Shown here piece by piece: positions 1-6,396 of a stretch of 29,572 nt of DNA. Made by a program: the position numbers and the translations under genes. Each line of letters begins with the position of its first letter. The first letter of the stretch is position 1. The DNA is from a virus, in the IMG/VR virus record IMGVR_UViG_3300009164_000252, positions 1 to 29,572 of that record; one strand, given 5' to 3'. The notes under the pieces were generated by a model. The model saw nothing but the letters and a program-made list of their open reading frames with translations, was not told the DNA's origin and ran no database searches.

Positions 1-459
1 ATTGCCATGACATTGGCAAATTTATCCATTGCCACCTTTGGCGTGTGGATTAGCCCCATCAATGCATTTTTGTTCATTGGTCTTGATTTGGCATTGCGAG
101 ATTGGTTACAAATGCAAATTAAGGCATGGCAAATGGCAATCTTGATTGCAGTTAGTGGCGGTTTAACTTATGCCTTAAACCAAGACGCTGGCATGATTGC
201 TGTGGCATCTGTTGCATCATTTACGTTGGCAGCGTTGGTTGATTGGGCGGTGTTTTCAAAAGTAACCGGTTCATGGTTTAAACGAGCAAATGTGTCCAAT
301 GTTGCTGGCGCAGCAGTTGATTCCATGGCATTTCCGACCATTGCTTTTGGTGTGCTGATGCCTGAAATTATTGTTTTGCAATTTGGAGCAAAAATTTTAG
401 GTGGTGCAATTTGGGCTTATTTGCTTAATAAGGTGCAAAGTGATAGTTCACCTGTATAG
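1..459 (+). CDS. VUT family (YhhQ-like) queuosine precursor transporter, 5' end probably cut
   Basis: Membrane protein of the VUT/YhhQ (DUF165) family, whose cellular members import queuosine precursors such as preQ0. Seen: an N-terminal AN...FG..ISPINAFLFIGLDL motif followed by LRD, typical of the family, then several hydrophobic segments (about residues 15-35, 42-60, 65-85, 110-145). The frame is open to the window edge. An ATG at base 7 gives 150 residues, but the family motif sits very near that start, so a few N-terminal residues are probably missing. Cellular YhhQ is about 220 residues; phage versions are shorter. In phages such transporters are thought to feed 7-deazaguanine DNA modification, but no modification enzyme is visible here. 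The gene overlaps the NinB-like gene by 20 bases. Family fairly sure, substrate inferred. Confidence 0.78.
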   Translation: MAMTLANLSIATFGVWISPINAFLFIGLDLALRDWLQMQIKAWQMAILIAVSGGLTYALNQDAGMIAVASVASFTLAALVDWAVFSKVTGSWFKRANVSNVAGAAVDSMAFPTIAFGVLMPEIIVLQFGAKILGGAIWAYLLNKVQSDSSPV

Positions 460-841
460 CCCGACTCAAGCCGCAACGGTCATGAAAGACCTATGGCCTA
501 AAGTAAAGGAATCGCTTGCGCTTGGTAAAAAGATGCGCTTGGAGATTAAGCAAAGTAGGCGCAGTACCGAACAAAACGATATGTTTCATTCCATCATTGC
601 CCAAATTGCTCAAAAAATGGGCGAAGCAGGGTCAACATGGACAGCCGACGATTGGAAACGCTTGCTAATAGACCAATGGGCGCATGAAACTGGACGCAAA
701 ATTGGGAAAGTCGCCCCAAGCCTAGATGGTGAACGGGTGGTGCAGCTTGGCCTACAGTCTCACAAATTCACGGTGGAGGACTCAAGCGAGTTCATAGAAT
801 TTTTAATTGCCTGGGCAACTAATAAAGGTATAGATGTATGA
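440..841 (+). CDS. ninB: NinB-like recombination protein
   Basis: Resembles the NinB (lambda Orf) family, which assists RecA/Red-type recombination by binding single-stranded DNA and modulating SSB. Seen: a short beta-strand start, a conserved RSTEQNDMFHSIIAQIA helix near residue 42 (compare RS.DQN in NinB), the segment W.ADDWKRLLI, then a central G.RVVQLG strand and a C-terminal helix. The 133-residue length fits the family (about 145). I chose the GTG at 440 because AAGG lies just upstream and because an earlier ATG at 401 would add 13 residues overlapping the transporter. It overlaps the previous gene by 20 bases and the next by an ATGA junction. Family call likely; exact start uncertain. 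Confidence 0.75.
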   Translation: MIVHLYSPTQAATVMKDLWPKVKESLALGKKMRLEIKQSRRSTEQNDMFHSIIAQIAQKMGEAGSTWTADDWKRLLIDQWAHETGRKIGKVAPSLDGERVVQLGLQSHKFTVEDSSEFIEFLIAWATNKGIDV

Positions 842-1026
842 AATGCCCTGTATGCGGCGCATGGACTTTTGTAAAACAAACGATAGTACGAGATGACAAC
901 ACAAGAAAAAGACGATATGAATGCGCCAACCAACACCGTTTTGGGACGGTCGAAACAGTTGTATGTGCGAAGCAAAAGCCTGCTAAAAGCGGCGCGAAGC
1001 CTGCCGTGCCAGCATTGCGGGATTGA
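838..1026 (+). CDS. Small zinc-ribbon protein (NrdR/Ogr-like N-terminus)
   Basis: A 62-residue basic protein starting MKCPVCG. The metal site is C3-x2-C6 followed by C29 and H33, with a basic stretch (RKRRYEC) between, as in the zinc ribbons of NrdR or Ogr/Delta-type regulators. There is no room for an NrdR ATP-cone, so it is a ribbon-only protein that probably binds nucleic acid. Its start overlaps the NinB-like stop (ATGA). Its last 134 bases overlap the start of the nuclease gene in another frame, which suggests the tail after residue 45 is poorly constrained. Zinc binding is read from the sequence; a regulatory role is inference. Confidence 0.7.
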   Translation: MKCPVCGAWTFVKQTIVRDDNTRKRRYECANQHRFGTVETVVCAKQKPAKSGAKPAVPALRD

Positions 1027-1255
1027 CGATGGGACTGTGGTGGCCGCGCACACTAATTGGGGCGGCGGGAAAGGGCGAGGCATCAAAGCCTCAGACGATT
1101 TAATTGCCAGCCTGTGTTTTCGGTGTCATTGGAACCTAGACCAAGGCGCTACTTTGTCCAAAAGTGAGCGACAAGCCATGTGGCAAGCCGCCCACGAAAG
1201 GACTATTTCCGCATTGAAGGCAGCGGGGCTTGTGCCTGATGACTTGCGTGCATAG
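893..1255 (+). CDS. YbcO/Ref-like HNH-type nuclease (DUF1364)
   Basis: Resembles the YbcO/DUF1364 family, related to the P1 RecA-dependent nuclease Ref. Seen: LLKAARSLPC near residue 30 (the family signature K.ARG..C), C39-x2-C42, an AAH at 51-53, a glycine-rich turn (GGGKGRG), DDLIA at 68-72, then C75-x2-C78-H79. These residues fit an HNH fold with a structural zinc. It sits beside NinB as in lambdoid nin regions, consistent with recombination or Holliday-junction processing. The start is uncertain: ATG 893, ATG 917 and GTG 965 are all possible, and family members begin close to the KAAR motif, so the true start may lie downstream and shrink the large overlap with the zinc-ribbon gene. Its 3' end overlaps a convergent leftward gene by 53 bases. 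Confidence 0.7.
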   Translation: MTTQEKDDMNAPTNTVLGRSKQLYVRSKSLLKAARSLPCQHCGIDDGTVVAAHTNWGGGKGRGIKASDDLIASLCFRCHWNLDQGATLSKSERQAMWQAAHERTISALKAAGLVPDDLRA

Positions 1256-1412
1256 GATGGGCATGGGCCGCATCGGTACGTTCATGGGCTTTAAGTTCTT
1301 TTTCCAATTCCATGACTTTGCGGCGCTCTGCTTTATACTCACGCTCAATCACATAGTTCGAGGGCGTAGAGTGTTTCGCTTTCTCGGCGGTGATTTTGAA
1401 GTTTGTTGCCAT
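1203..1412 (-). CDS. Small charged hypothetical protein, leftward
   Basis: A 69-residue protein on the minus strand. Seen: a basic N-terminus (ATNFKITAEKAKH), then a charged helix (about residues 22-45, EREYKAERRKVMELEKELKA) likely to form a coiled coil, then a His/Ala/Pro-rich tail. The start has a good ribosome site (AGGAA) about 6 bases upstream, formed by one arm of a short palindrome. It is the only leftward gene in the left half and faces the late block divergently. Its tail overlaps the end of the nuclease gene. No function recognised. I judge it real from its ribosome site and protein-like composition. Confidence 0.6.
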   Translation of the reverse strand: MATNFKITAEKAKHSTPSNYVIEREYKAERRKVMELEKELKAHERTDAAHAHPMHASHQAQAPLPSMRK

Positions 1413-1431
1413 AGGAAATTCCTGTTAGAAT
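1403..1431 (+). promoter_or_regulatory. Candidate sigma70-like promoter for the late block
   Basis: TTGTTG at 1403-1408, a 17-base spacer, then TAGAAT at 1426-1431 (5 of 6 matches to TATAAT). It points toward the gene starting at 1470 and lies in the only divergent spacer of the left half. The -35 box is weak (3 of 6). The spacer contains the near-palindrome AGGAA-A-TTCCT (1413-1423). Confidence 0.4.
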
Positions 1432-1452
1432 GGTGACAGCATTTTACATCAA

Positions 1453-1462
1453 CCTTGCAAGG
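1453..1462. repeat. Perfect 10-base palindrome, possible operator
   Basis: CCTTGCAAGG is its own reverse complement and lies between the candidate promoter and the first late gene, overlapping that gene's ribosome site (AAGGA). It could be an operator half-site or simply the Shine-Dalgarno context. A 10-base palindrome alone is weak evidence. Confidence 0.25.
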
Positions 1463-1469
1463 ACTAATG

Positions 1470-1793
1470 ATGGGCTATCCTAAAATGGAAAAAATCCCCG
1501 CGAAAGTTGTCGCGTCGGATAAAACTGGTACTAAAAGCGTTTCGACTAGCAAAGTAGACAAAGAAGTCTACCGCCCTGGCGTATCTGGCGAGAAGATGCC
1601 CAAGGGCGTTTTGGCTTCCGATATGTCCGGTGAGCGTCGCGCCAAGATTGTTGGCGGTGTTGGCATGGGCGTGAAAGACAGCCCCACCCGTCACGACGTG
1701 GGCAAGATGGACGGCTTTGCCGGTGAGTTCAAAGGCGGTAGCAAAGAGCATGAGTGCTACAGCCACGAGCGCATGGCACACGCACAAGACTAA
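1470..1793 (+). CDS. Basic hypothetical phage protein
   Basis: 107 residues, rich in Lys, Gly and Ser. Two related segments are visible, KVVASDKTG near residue 12 and GVLASDMSG near residue 47, suggesting an internal duplication. The middle is glycine-rich (IVGGVGMGVKD) and the C-terminus has the His/Cys stretch HECYSHERMAHAQD. There is no membrane segment. I prefer the ATG at 1470 (AAGGA 6 bases upstream); an ATG at 1467 and a TTG at 1455 are alternatives. It is the first gene of the rightward block and is followed by a stem-loop. Function not recognised. Confidence 0.65.
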   Translation: MGYPKMEKIPAKVVASDKTGTKSVSTSKVDKEVYRPGVSGEKMPKGVLASDMSGERRAKIVGGVGMGVKDSPTRHDVGKMDGFAGEFKGGSKEHECYSHERMAHAQD

Positions 1794-1802
1794 AGCGGGT
1801 CT

Positions 1803-1824
1803 CCGAGAAGCGGCAACTTCTCGG
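1803..1824 (+). terminator. Stem-loop, weak terminator or attenuator
   Basis: A perfect 8-bp stem (CCGAGAAG/CTTCTCGG) with a 6-base loop, followed by only TTT then CCC. The short U-run suggests partial termination, an attenuator or a processing site between the 1470-1793 gene and the downstream small genes. Confidence 0.5.
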
Positions 1825-1851
1825 TTTCCCTGACCACATAGAAAGGGCTAT

Positions 1852-2040
1852 ATGGCTGAGAGCAATTGTAAGTTATGCGTTTACTTTGTTGATATTGACC
1901 GGATTGGTCAATGTCGGCGTTATCCGCAATTCGTAACCAAGCACGAAAGTGAATGGTGTGGCGAATTCCGTAAAGACCCGCCCGAAGGTAAGCGCGAAGC
2001 TAGAAAAACACTCAAACTCCGAAAGGACAATGATGTTTAA
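1852..2040 (+). CDS. Small four-cysteine protein
   Basis: A 62-residue protein with C6-x2-C9, C21 and C36 in a pattern that could bind one zinc (NCKLCVYF...IGQCRRYP...EWCGEF). The C-terminal third is strongly basic and helical. A good ribosome site (GAAAGGG) precedes the ATG. Its stop overlaps the GroES-like start region, so the two are probably translated together. Short proteins of this kind recur in phages without assigned function. Role unknown. Confidence 0.68.
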   Translation: MAESNCKLCVYFVDIDRIGQCRRYPQFVTKHESEWCGEFRKDPPEGKREARKTLKLRKDNDV

Positions 2041-2314
2041 GCCGCTTAAAGACAAAATCATTGTCAGGCCCGAGCCACGCATCAAGTCGGCGCTCGATTT
2101 AAGCCTAATGCAAGAAGCAGACTCCATAGGCTATGTAACAGCTATTGGTGATGAAGCCGCAGCCGAGGGCTTAAATGTCGGCGATAAGGTTCACTTTGGA
2201 CATCTTGCAAAAGACTACAAAGACGAATACCTTAAATTTGATACCATTATGATTAACGACCAGCGCCATCTCCGCATGAGTTGGCAGGACATTTGTTTTG
2301 TGGAAGAAGTATGA
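2033..2314 (+). CDS. GroES-like co-chaperonin
   Basis: A 93-residue protein of the GroES/Cpn10 fold, close to the usual 97. Seen: an N-terminal strand KPLKDKIIVRPEP matching the GroES start, a mobile-loop-like segment with the hydrophobic LDL where GroES has IVL, the IGYVTAIGDEA strand, then GLNVGDKVHFG and a C-terminal YLKFDTIMI...DICFVEE, matching the GroES barrel. GroES caps the host GroEL ring; phage versions (T4 gp31 type) help fold phage capsid proteins. It sits just upstream of the terminase genes and no GroEL partner is visible, so it would act with host GroEL. Start ATG 2033 chosen from GAAAGGA spacing; ATG 2030 is equally in frame. Confidence 0.85.
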   Translation: MFKPLKDKIIVRPEPRIKSALDLSLMQEADSIGYVTAIGDEAAAEGLNVGDKVHFGHLAKDYKDEYLKFDTIMINDQRHLRMSWQDICFVEEV

Positions 2315-2484
2315 CCAAAGACCTAATCACTCTCAGAATCCAAGACCTCATGGCTAAAGGCCGCGAACTGGAAGCGCAAATTCACCAAGTAAATGGTGCA
2401 TTGCAACAATGTCAATGGATGCTAACCGAACTGGAGAAGCAAGATGCCCCTAAAGAAATCACCGACACCCAAAGCGCTGAGTGA
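2311..2484 (+). CDS. Small coiled-coil protein
   Basis: A 57-residue protein starting MTKDLITLRIQDL, nearly all helix with heptad-like hydrophobics (about residues 4-48), as in an oligomerising coiled coil. The ATG overlaps the GroES-like stop (ATGA), which fixes the start. An ATG at 2281 in the same frame would give a longer protein but would lie wholly inside the GroES-like gene. It overlaps the next small gene by 41 bases. Function not recognised. Confidence 0.62.
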   Translation: MTKDLITLRIQDLMAKGRELEAQIHQVNGALQQCQWMLTELEKQDAPKEITDTQSAE

Positions 2485-2581
2485 GAACATCAAGGCTGAG
2501 ATTAAGGCTGGCAAACCGCCCAAGCAAGCGGTAGCTATTGCCTACTCGGTTAAGCGCGAAGCAGAGAAGAAGAAAAAGTGA
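2444..2581 (+). CDS. 45-residue lysine-rich protein
   Basis: A short gene in its own frame between the coiled-coil gene and small terminase. It begins MPLKKSPTPKAL, has a helix-like middle (ENIKAEIKAGKPPKQAVAI) and ends in a Lys-rich tail. A good ribosome site (GGAG, 7 bases before ATG) supports it, and its TGA overlaps the GTG start of small terminase (GTGA). Very short KPPKQAVAIAYS-type proteins are recurrent in phages and some bacterial genomes, without known function. The basic character suggests nucleic-acid contact, but that is inference. Confidence 0.7.
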   Translation: MPLKKSPTPKALSENIKAEIKAGKPPKQAVAIAYSVKREAEKKKK

Positions 2582-2979
2582 CCGAAGCTAAACACCCTGG
2601 TGGCCGCCCCACGCTCTACAGAGAGGAATACTGCGAGCGCGTAGTAGAGTTGGGTAGAGTTGGCAAGTCTATTGAACAGATAGCAGCCGACATAGGGGTT
2701 TCTACTAGGGTCTTATTCGATTGGCGTGATAAGCACGAGAAGTTTCTGCACGCCTTGGAATATGCAAAAGAATTAGAGCAGACATGGTGGGAAGACCAAG
2801 CGCAGGCTTACATGGTGGAAACGCACCAAGGGCCGAAGCTGAACGCCTCATTGTGGTCACGCTCAATGGCTGCACGTTTCCCTAAGAAGTACCGCGAGAG
2901 TGTCAAACAAGAGATTACAGGCGCAGATGGCGCACCTTTACTAACCGGCATTGAAGTTAGCTTTGTCAAGCCAAGTTAA
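2578..2979 (+). CDS. Terminase small subunit
   Basis: 133 residues. It recognises phage DNA and delivers it to the large subunit for packaging. Seen: GGRPTLY at 8-14, then a helix-turn-helix (about residues 20-52, ERVVELGRVGKSIEQIA...GVSTRVLFDW) as in terminase small subunits, then helices with LWSRSMAARFPKKYRES near 92-108, a motif common in this group, and a short C-terminal tail. Start is the GTG at 2578, coupled to the preceding stop. It overlaps the large subunit by 29 bases. Call rests on the HTH and on position before the large terminase. Confidence 0.88.
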   Translation: MTEAKHPGGRPTLYREEYCERVVELGRVGKSIEQIAADIGVSTRVLFDWRDKHEKFLHALEYAKELEQTWWEDQAQAYMVETHQGPKLNASLWSRSMAARFPKKYRESVKQEITGADGAPLLTGIEVSFVKPS

Positions 2980-4246
2980 AGACGCAGTAGCCAAGGCGCA
3001 GTTTCCGGTCAAGCTGGAGTGTCTGTTTCAGCCTGAGAAAAGCCGTTACCGAATTCTGTACGGTGGCCGCGGTGGGGCTAAGTCGTGGGGCGTTGCCCGA
3101 GCATTGCTCATAAAGGGCGCACAACGCAGTTTGCGTATCCTTTGCGCCCGTGAGTTTCAGACCTCCATCAAGGATTCCGTCCACAAGCTGTTGTGCGACC
3201 AAATCATTGACCTGGGGCTAGAGGGCTTTTACGAAATCACCCAGGCCAGCATTCGGGGCAAGAACGGGACTGAGTTTGCGTTTGTCGGCCTAAAGAACAA
3301 TGTGGCAAACGTAAAAAGTTACGAGGGGGTCGACCTGTGTTGGGTGGAGGAGGCACAAACGACCAGCCGATTAAGCTGGAACATCTTAATTCCAACCATC
3401 CGTAAGGAAGGCAGCGAGATATGGGTCACGTTTAATCCTGAGTTGGAGACGGATGAAACCTATCAGCGGTTTGTGCTGCATCCACCTGAGAACGCCGTTG
3501 TCCAAAAAATCAACTGGTCGGACAACCCTTGGTTCCCTGAGACGCTCTTATTGGAAAAAGACGCGCTCAAGATGCGCGACATCGAGGCGTATAACACCGT
3601 ATGGGAAGGAATATGCCGCCAGACTGTGGATGGGGCTATCTTTGCCCGCGAGATGCAGATGGCCGAGTTGGAAGGACGCATCACCAAGGTTGGATATGAC
3701 CCAATGAAGCCGGTTCACGCCGTATTTGACTTGGGATGGTCGGATGCAACCGCAATATGGTTTGTGCAGTTTATTGGCATGGAGACTCGGCTAATCCGCT
3801 ACCATGAGGACAATCAAAAGACCATATCCGATTACCTAGCCAAGATGCAGACCTACGGCTACGTTTACGATACCCTGTGGTTGCCGCACGACGCTGAGAA
3901 TCGGACGCTAGCCGCCGCCGGTCGGTCAATCGACCAAATCGTTCGGTCTGCGGGATATAAGACCAAAATCATTCCGCGAACGCCGATTGTGGATAGTATT
4001 AACGCCTCGCGTACCTTATTCCGTAATTGCTGGTTTGACAGGGATAATTGCTACGATGGGTTACAATGTTTGCGGCATTACCGCTACGAGGTTGACCCCG
4101 ACACTAAAGCGTTCAGCAAAAACCCGCTGCATGACCAGTTTTCGCATGGCGCGGACGCATTCCGTATGCTTGGGCTGGTGGTAAACGAGCCGCGCAAACG
4201 AGTGTCTAAGCCAACTTACGTTCAACCACAGAATTGGATGGGCTAA
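2951..4246 (+). CDS. Terminase large subunit
   Basis: 431 residues, ATPase-nuclease motor that packages DNA through the portal. Seen: Walker A YGGRGGAKS at about 38-46, an RILCAREFQTSIKDSV segment, Walker B DLCWVEEAQT near 128-137, a coupling motif (WVTFNPE), and an RNase H-like nuclease domain with D260 (VFDLGW), D314 (LPHDAEN) and D402 (SHGADAF). The layout matches PBSX/P22-type large terminases. The start is probably the TTG at 2951, inside the small-subunit gene; no ATG lies before the ATPase motif. Length is normal for the family, and nothing is missing from the catalytic set. Confidence 0.93.
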   Translation: MKLALSSQVKDAVAKAQFPVKLECLFQPEKSRYRILYGGRGGAKSWGVARALLIKGAQRSLRILCAREFQTSIKDSVHKLLCDQIIDLGLEGFYEITQASIRGKNGTEFAFVGLKNNVANVKSYEGVDLCWVEEAQTTSRLSWNILIPTIRKEGSEIWVTFNPELETDETYQRFVLHPPENAVVQKINWSDNPWFPETLLLEKDALKMRDIEAYNTVWEGICRQTVDGAIFAREMQMAELEGRITKVGYDPMKPVHAVFDLGWSDATAIWFVQFIGMETRLIRYHEDNQKTISDYLAKMQTYGYVYDTLWLPHDAENRTLAAAGRSIDQIVRSAGYKTKIIPRTPIVDSINASRTLFRNCWFDRDNCYDGLQCLRHYRYEVDPDTKAFSKNPLHDQFSHGADAFRMLGLVVNEPRKRVSKPTYVQPQNWMG

Positions 4247-6328
4247 ATGGACGAATCAATTATTGACGAAGCAAAGGATTTTCTAAAACTTTGCAACGAC
4301 GCGGACACAATGAACCGCCAAGAAGCCCTAGAAGACCTTAAATTCGTCTCGGGCGGCGACCAATGGCCGGTAGACCTACAAAACTCCCGCAATCTTGAAT
4401 CTCGCCCTGTCCTGACCATTAACAAGCTGGACGGATATTGCCGCCAGGTGACCAACCAGCAACGTCAACAACGTCCACGCATCAAGGTTCACCCGACAAA
4501 CACCCAAGCAGACGTTAAAACCGCCCAAATCATTGAAGGAATCTGCCGCCACATTGAGATTAACTCCAATGCGGACAATGCTTACGACACCGCTTTTGAC
4601 CACGCCGTGCGGATGGGATGGGGCTTTTGGCGCATTACAACTGATTATGTAAAGCAAGACAGCTTTGACCAAGAAATCTTCATTGAGGCCATTCAAAACC
4701 CATTCACCGTCTACTTTGACCCTAATTCCGAAGCTGTAAATGGGTCGGACGCTGACCGCTGTCTCATCACCACCATGATGAGCAAAGCCAAATTCCGCGA
4801 GTTGTACCCCAATTCTGATGATGGCAGCAGCTTTACCCAGCGCGGCACGGGTGACAGCCAATCCGAATGGATTACCAAAGAGGACATTCGCATTGCGGAG
4901 TATTTCTATACCGTGCGCGAACCCGCCAAGCTGGTCAAACTGTCCGATGGCACGCAAGGATTCATGGATAAAGACATGAAGGCGCGCATGGCCTTATCCG
5001 GTTTGAGCGTGATTGACGAGCGTGATTCATACAAAAAAGTAATAAAGTGGAAAAAGCTAACTGCCATTGAGGTCATTGAAGAACGCGATTGGCCTGGCTC
5101 TTACATTCCCGTTGTGCCCGTTTACGGGCGGCACATTGTCATTGGCGACAAGCGCAAGAAGTTCGGCATGGTGCGCCACGCTAAAGACGCGCAGCGGATG
5201 TATAACTTCTGGCAGACCACCATTACGGAAAGCGTCGCGCTGGCTCCAAAAGCCAAATGGATAATGGCAGAAGGCCAAGACGAGGGCCACGAAACCGAAT
5301 GGGCAGCGGCCAACATTAAGTCGTTCCCATTGTTGCGTTATAAGCAAACCGACATTGACGGGCAACCCGCGCCGCCGCCGCAGCGCCTCCAGCCTGAGCC
5401 GCCTCCGACCGGCGTTATGGCCGCCGCACAAGGGATAAACCAAGACATTGCCACGCTAATGGGTATTTTTGACCCAAGCCAGCAATTGCCTGGGAACATC
5501 TCGGGTAAGGCGTTGAACGGCCAACAACAGCAAGTTGACCTAACAAACTTTGACTTTTACGACAATTTGACCAAATCCATCGCGCAGACCGGCACGATTA
5601 TTCTTGACCTTATCCCTAAGATTTACGACTCGCAGCGGGTAATGCGAATCATTGGAGATGATGGCAAGCCCGACTTGGTGAACATTAACGAACCCAAGCA
5701 GGACGCGCAAGGCGTTTACACCATCATGCACGACATGACTGTGGGCGAATATGACGTGGTTATGGATACCGGTCCAGGCTACAACAGCAAGCGCCAAGAA
5801 GCCGTGGATGCAATGGTCAATATGCTCAAAGTTGACCCCGCGCTTATGCAACAAGCCGGTGACCTTATTTTCCGCAATATGGACTTTCCTGGCGCAGACA
5901 TCATTGCCGACCGCCTTGCCGCCGCTAACCCAATGGCGCAAATTGACGATAAATCACCCGTGCCGCCCCAAGTTCAGATGCAACTCAAGGCGAATCAGGC
6001 GCAAATGCAGAAGATGCAGCAGGCTATCCAGCAAATGCAGCAAATGATTAAAACCCGCCAAGATGTGGAGCAAGTTAAGCAGGACGCTGAAACCAAACGT
6101 TTGCTTATCAAAGAAACTAACCGCGCCCATGAGATGGAATTGCAAGATGCCCAGCGCCGTTACGACACGGATACGCGGACAAGCACCACAGCGCACGATA
6201 CGGTTATTAAGACGCAAACCCAATTGGAAATTGAGCGCATGAAAGCTGAAGTTGCCCTAATGTTGGCAAATTTGGATAAAGCCTCGGCTCATGCGGCATC
6301 TTTGGAAACTACTGAACGTGCAATATAA
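4247..6328 (+). CDS. P22-like portal protein
   Basis: 693 residues, close to the 725 of P22 gp1. It forms the dodecameric portal through which DNA is packaged and ejected. Seen: an N-terminal helical region with FVSGGDQWP near 33-41 and RPVLTINKLDGYCRQVTNQQRQQRPRI (about 53-79), diagnostic of P22-type portals, then DHAVRMGWGFWRI near 118-130, and NPFTVYFDP. The C-terminal 120 residues (from about 572) are Gln/Met-rich helices matching the long barrel of the P22 portal. The ATG follows the large-terminase stop directly (TAAATG), with GGATGGG upstream. Confidence 0.93.
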   Translation: MDESIIDEAKDFLKLCNDADTMNRQEALEDLKFVSGGDQWPVDLQNSRNLESRPVLTINKLDGYCRQVTNQQRQQRPRIKVHPTNTQADVKTAQIIEGICRHIEINSNADNAYDTAFDHAVRMGWGFWRITTDYVKQDSFDQEIFIEAIQNPFTVYFDPNSEAVNGSDADRCLITTMMSKAKFRELYPNSDDGSSFTQRGTGDSQSEWITKEDIRIAEYFYTVREPAKLVKLSDGTQGFMDKDMKARMALSGLSVIDERDSYKKVIKWKKLTAIEVIEERDWPGSYIPVVPVYGRHIVIGDKRKKFGMVRHAKDAQRMYNFWQTTITESVALAPKAKWIMAEGQDEGHETEWAAANIKSFPLLRYKQTDIDGQPAPPPQRLQPEPPPTGVMAAAQGINQDIATLMGIFDPSQQLPGNISGKALNGQQQQVDLTNFDFYDNLTKSIAQTGTIILDLIPKIYDSQRVMRIIGDDGKPDLVNINEPKQDAQGVYTIMHDMTVGEYDVVMDTGPGYNSKRQEAVDAMVNMLKVDPALMQQAGDLIFRNMDFPGADIIADRLAAANPMAQIDDKSPVPPQVQMQLKANQAQMQKMQQAIQQMQQMIKTRQDVEQVKQDAETKRLLIKETNRAHEMELQDAQRRYDTDTRTSTTAHDTVIKTQTQLEIERMKAEVALMLANLDKASAHAASLETTERAI

Positions 6329-6329
6329 A
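6302..6329 (+). promoter_or_regulatory. Candidate promoter before the scaffold gene
   Basis: TTGGAA at 6302-6307, 16-base spacer, TATAAA at 6324-6329, at the very end of the portal gene and 63 bases before scaffold. Matches are 4 of 6 and 5 of 6. It could boost scaffold and coat transcription. Not provable from sequence. Confidence 0.3.
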
Positions 6330-6363
6330 TTCGTGGTATAAACCACAAACCTTACCCGTGAGG

Positions 6364-6396
6364 CTCATGGGGAAAATACTTAGGGAAACCTATGAG
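6364..6396 (+). promoter_or_regulatory. Stem-loop covering the scaffold start codon
   Basis: CTCATGGG (6364-6371) can pair with CCTATGAG (6389-6396): 8 bp with one G-U, loop of 17. The start codon at 6392 lies in the stem and the AGGGA ribosome site in the loop. This could reduce scaffold translation or be a target for autoregulation. Confidence 0.35.

Noticed and set aside
1230-1436. Rightward 68-residue frame opposite the 1203-1412 leftward gene
   Set aside because: Phe/Cys-rich composition typical of antisense; the leftward frame has AGGAA and a plausible coiled coil.
1464-1787. Leftward frame of 107 residues opposite the 1470-1793 gene
   Set aside because: The rightward frame has the ribosome site and promoter context; the leftward one has none.
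4376-4957. Leftward frame of 193 residues inside the portal gene
   Set aside because: No ribosome site and fully covered by a recognised portal protein in the other strand.
6331-6345. GTGGT/ACCAC mini inverted repeat as a terminator after portal
   Set aside because: Only a 5-bp stem, no T-run, and scaffold and coat need read-through.
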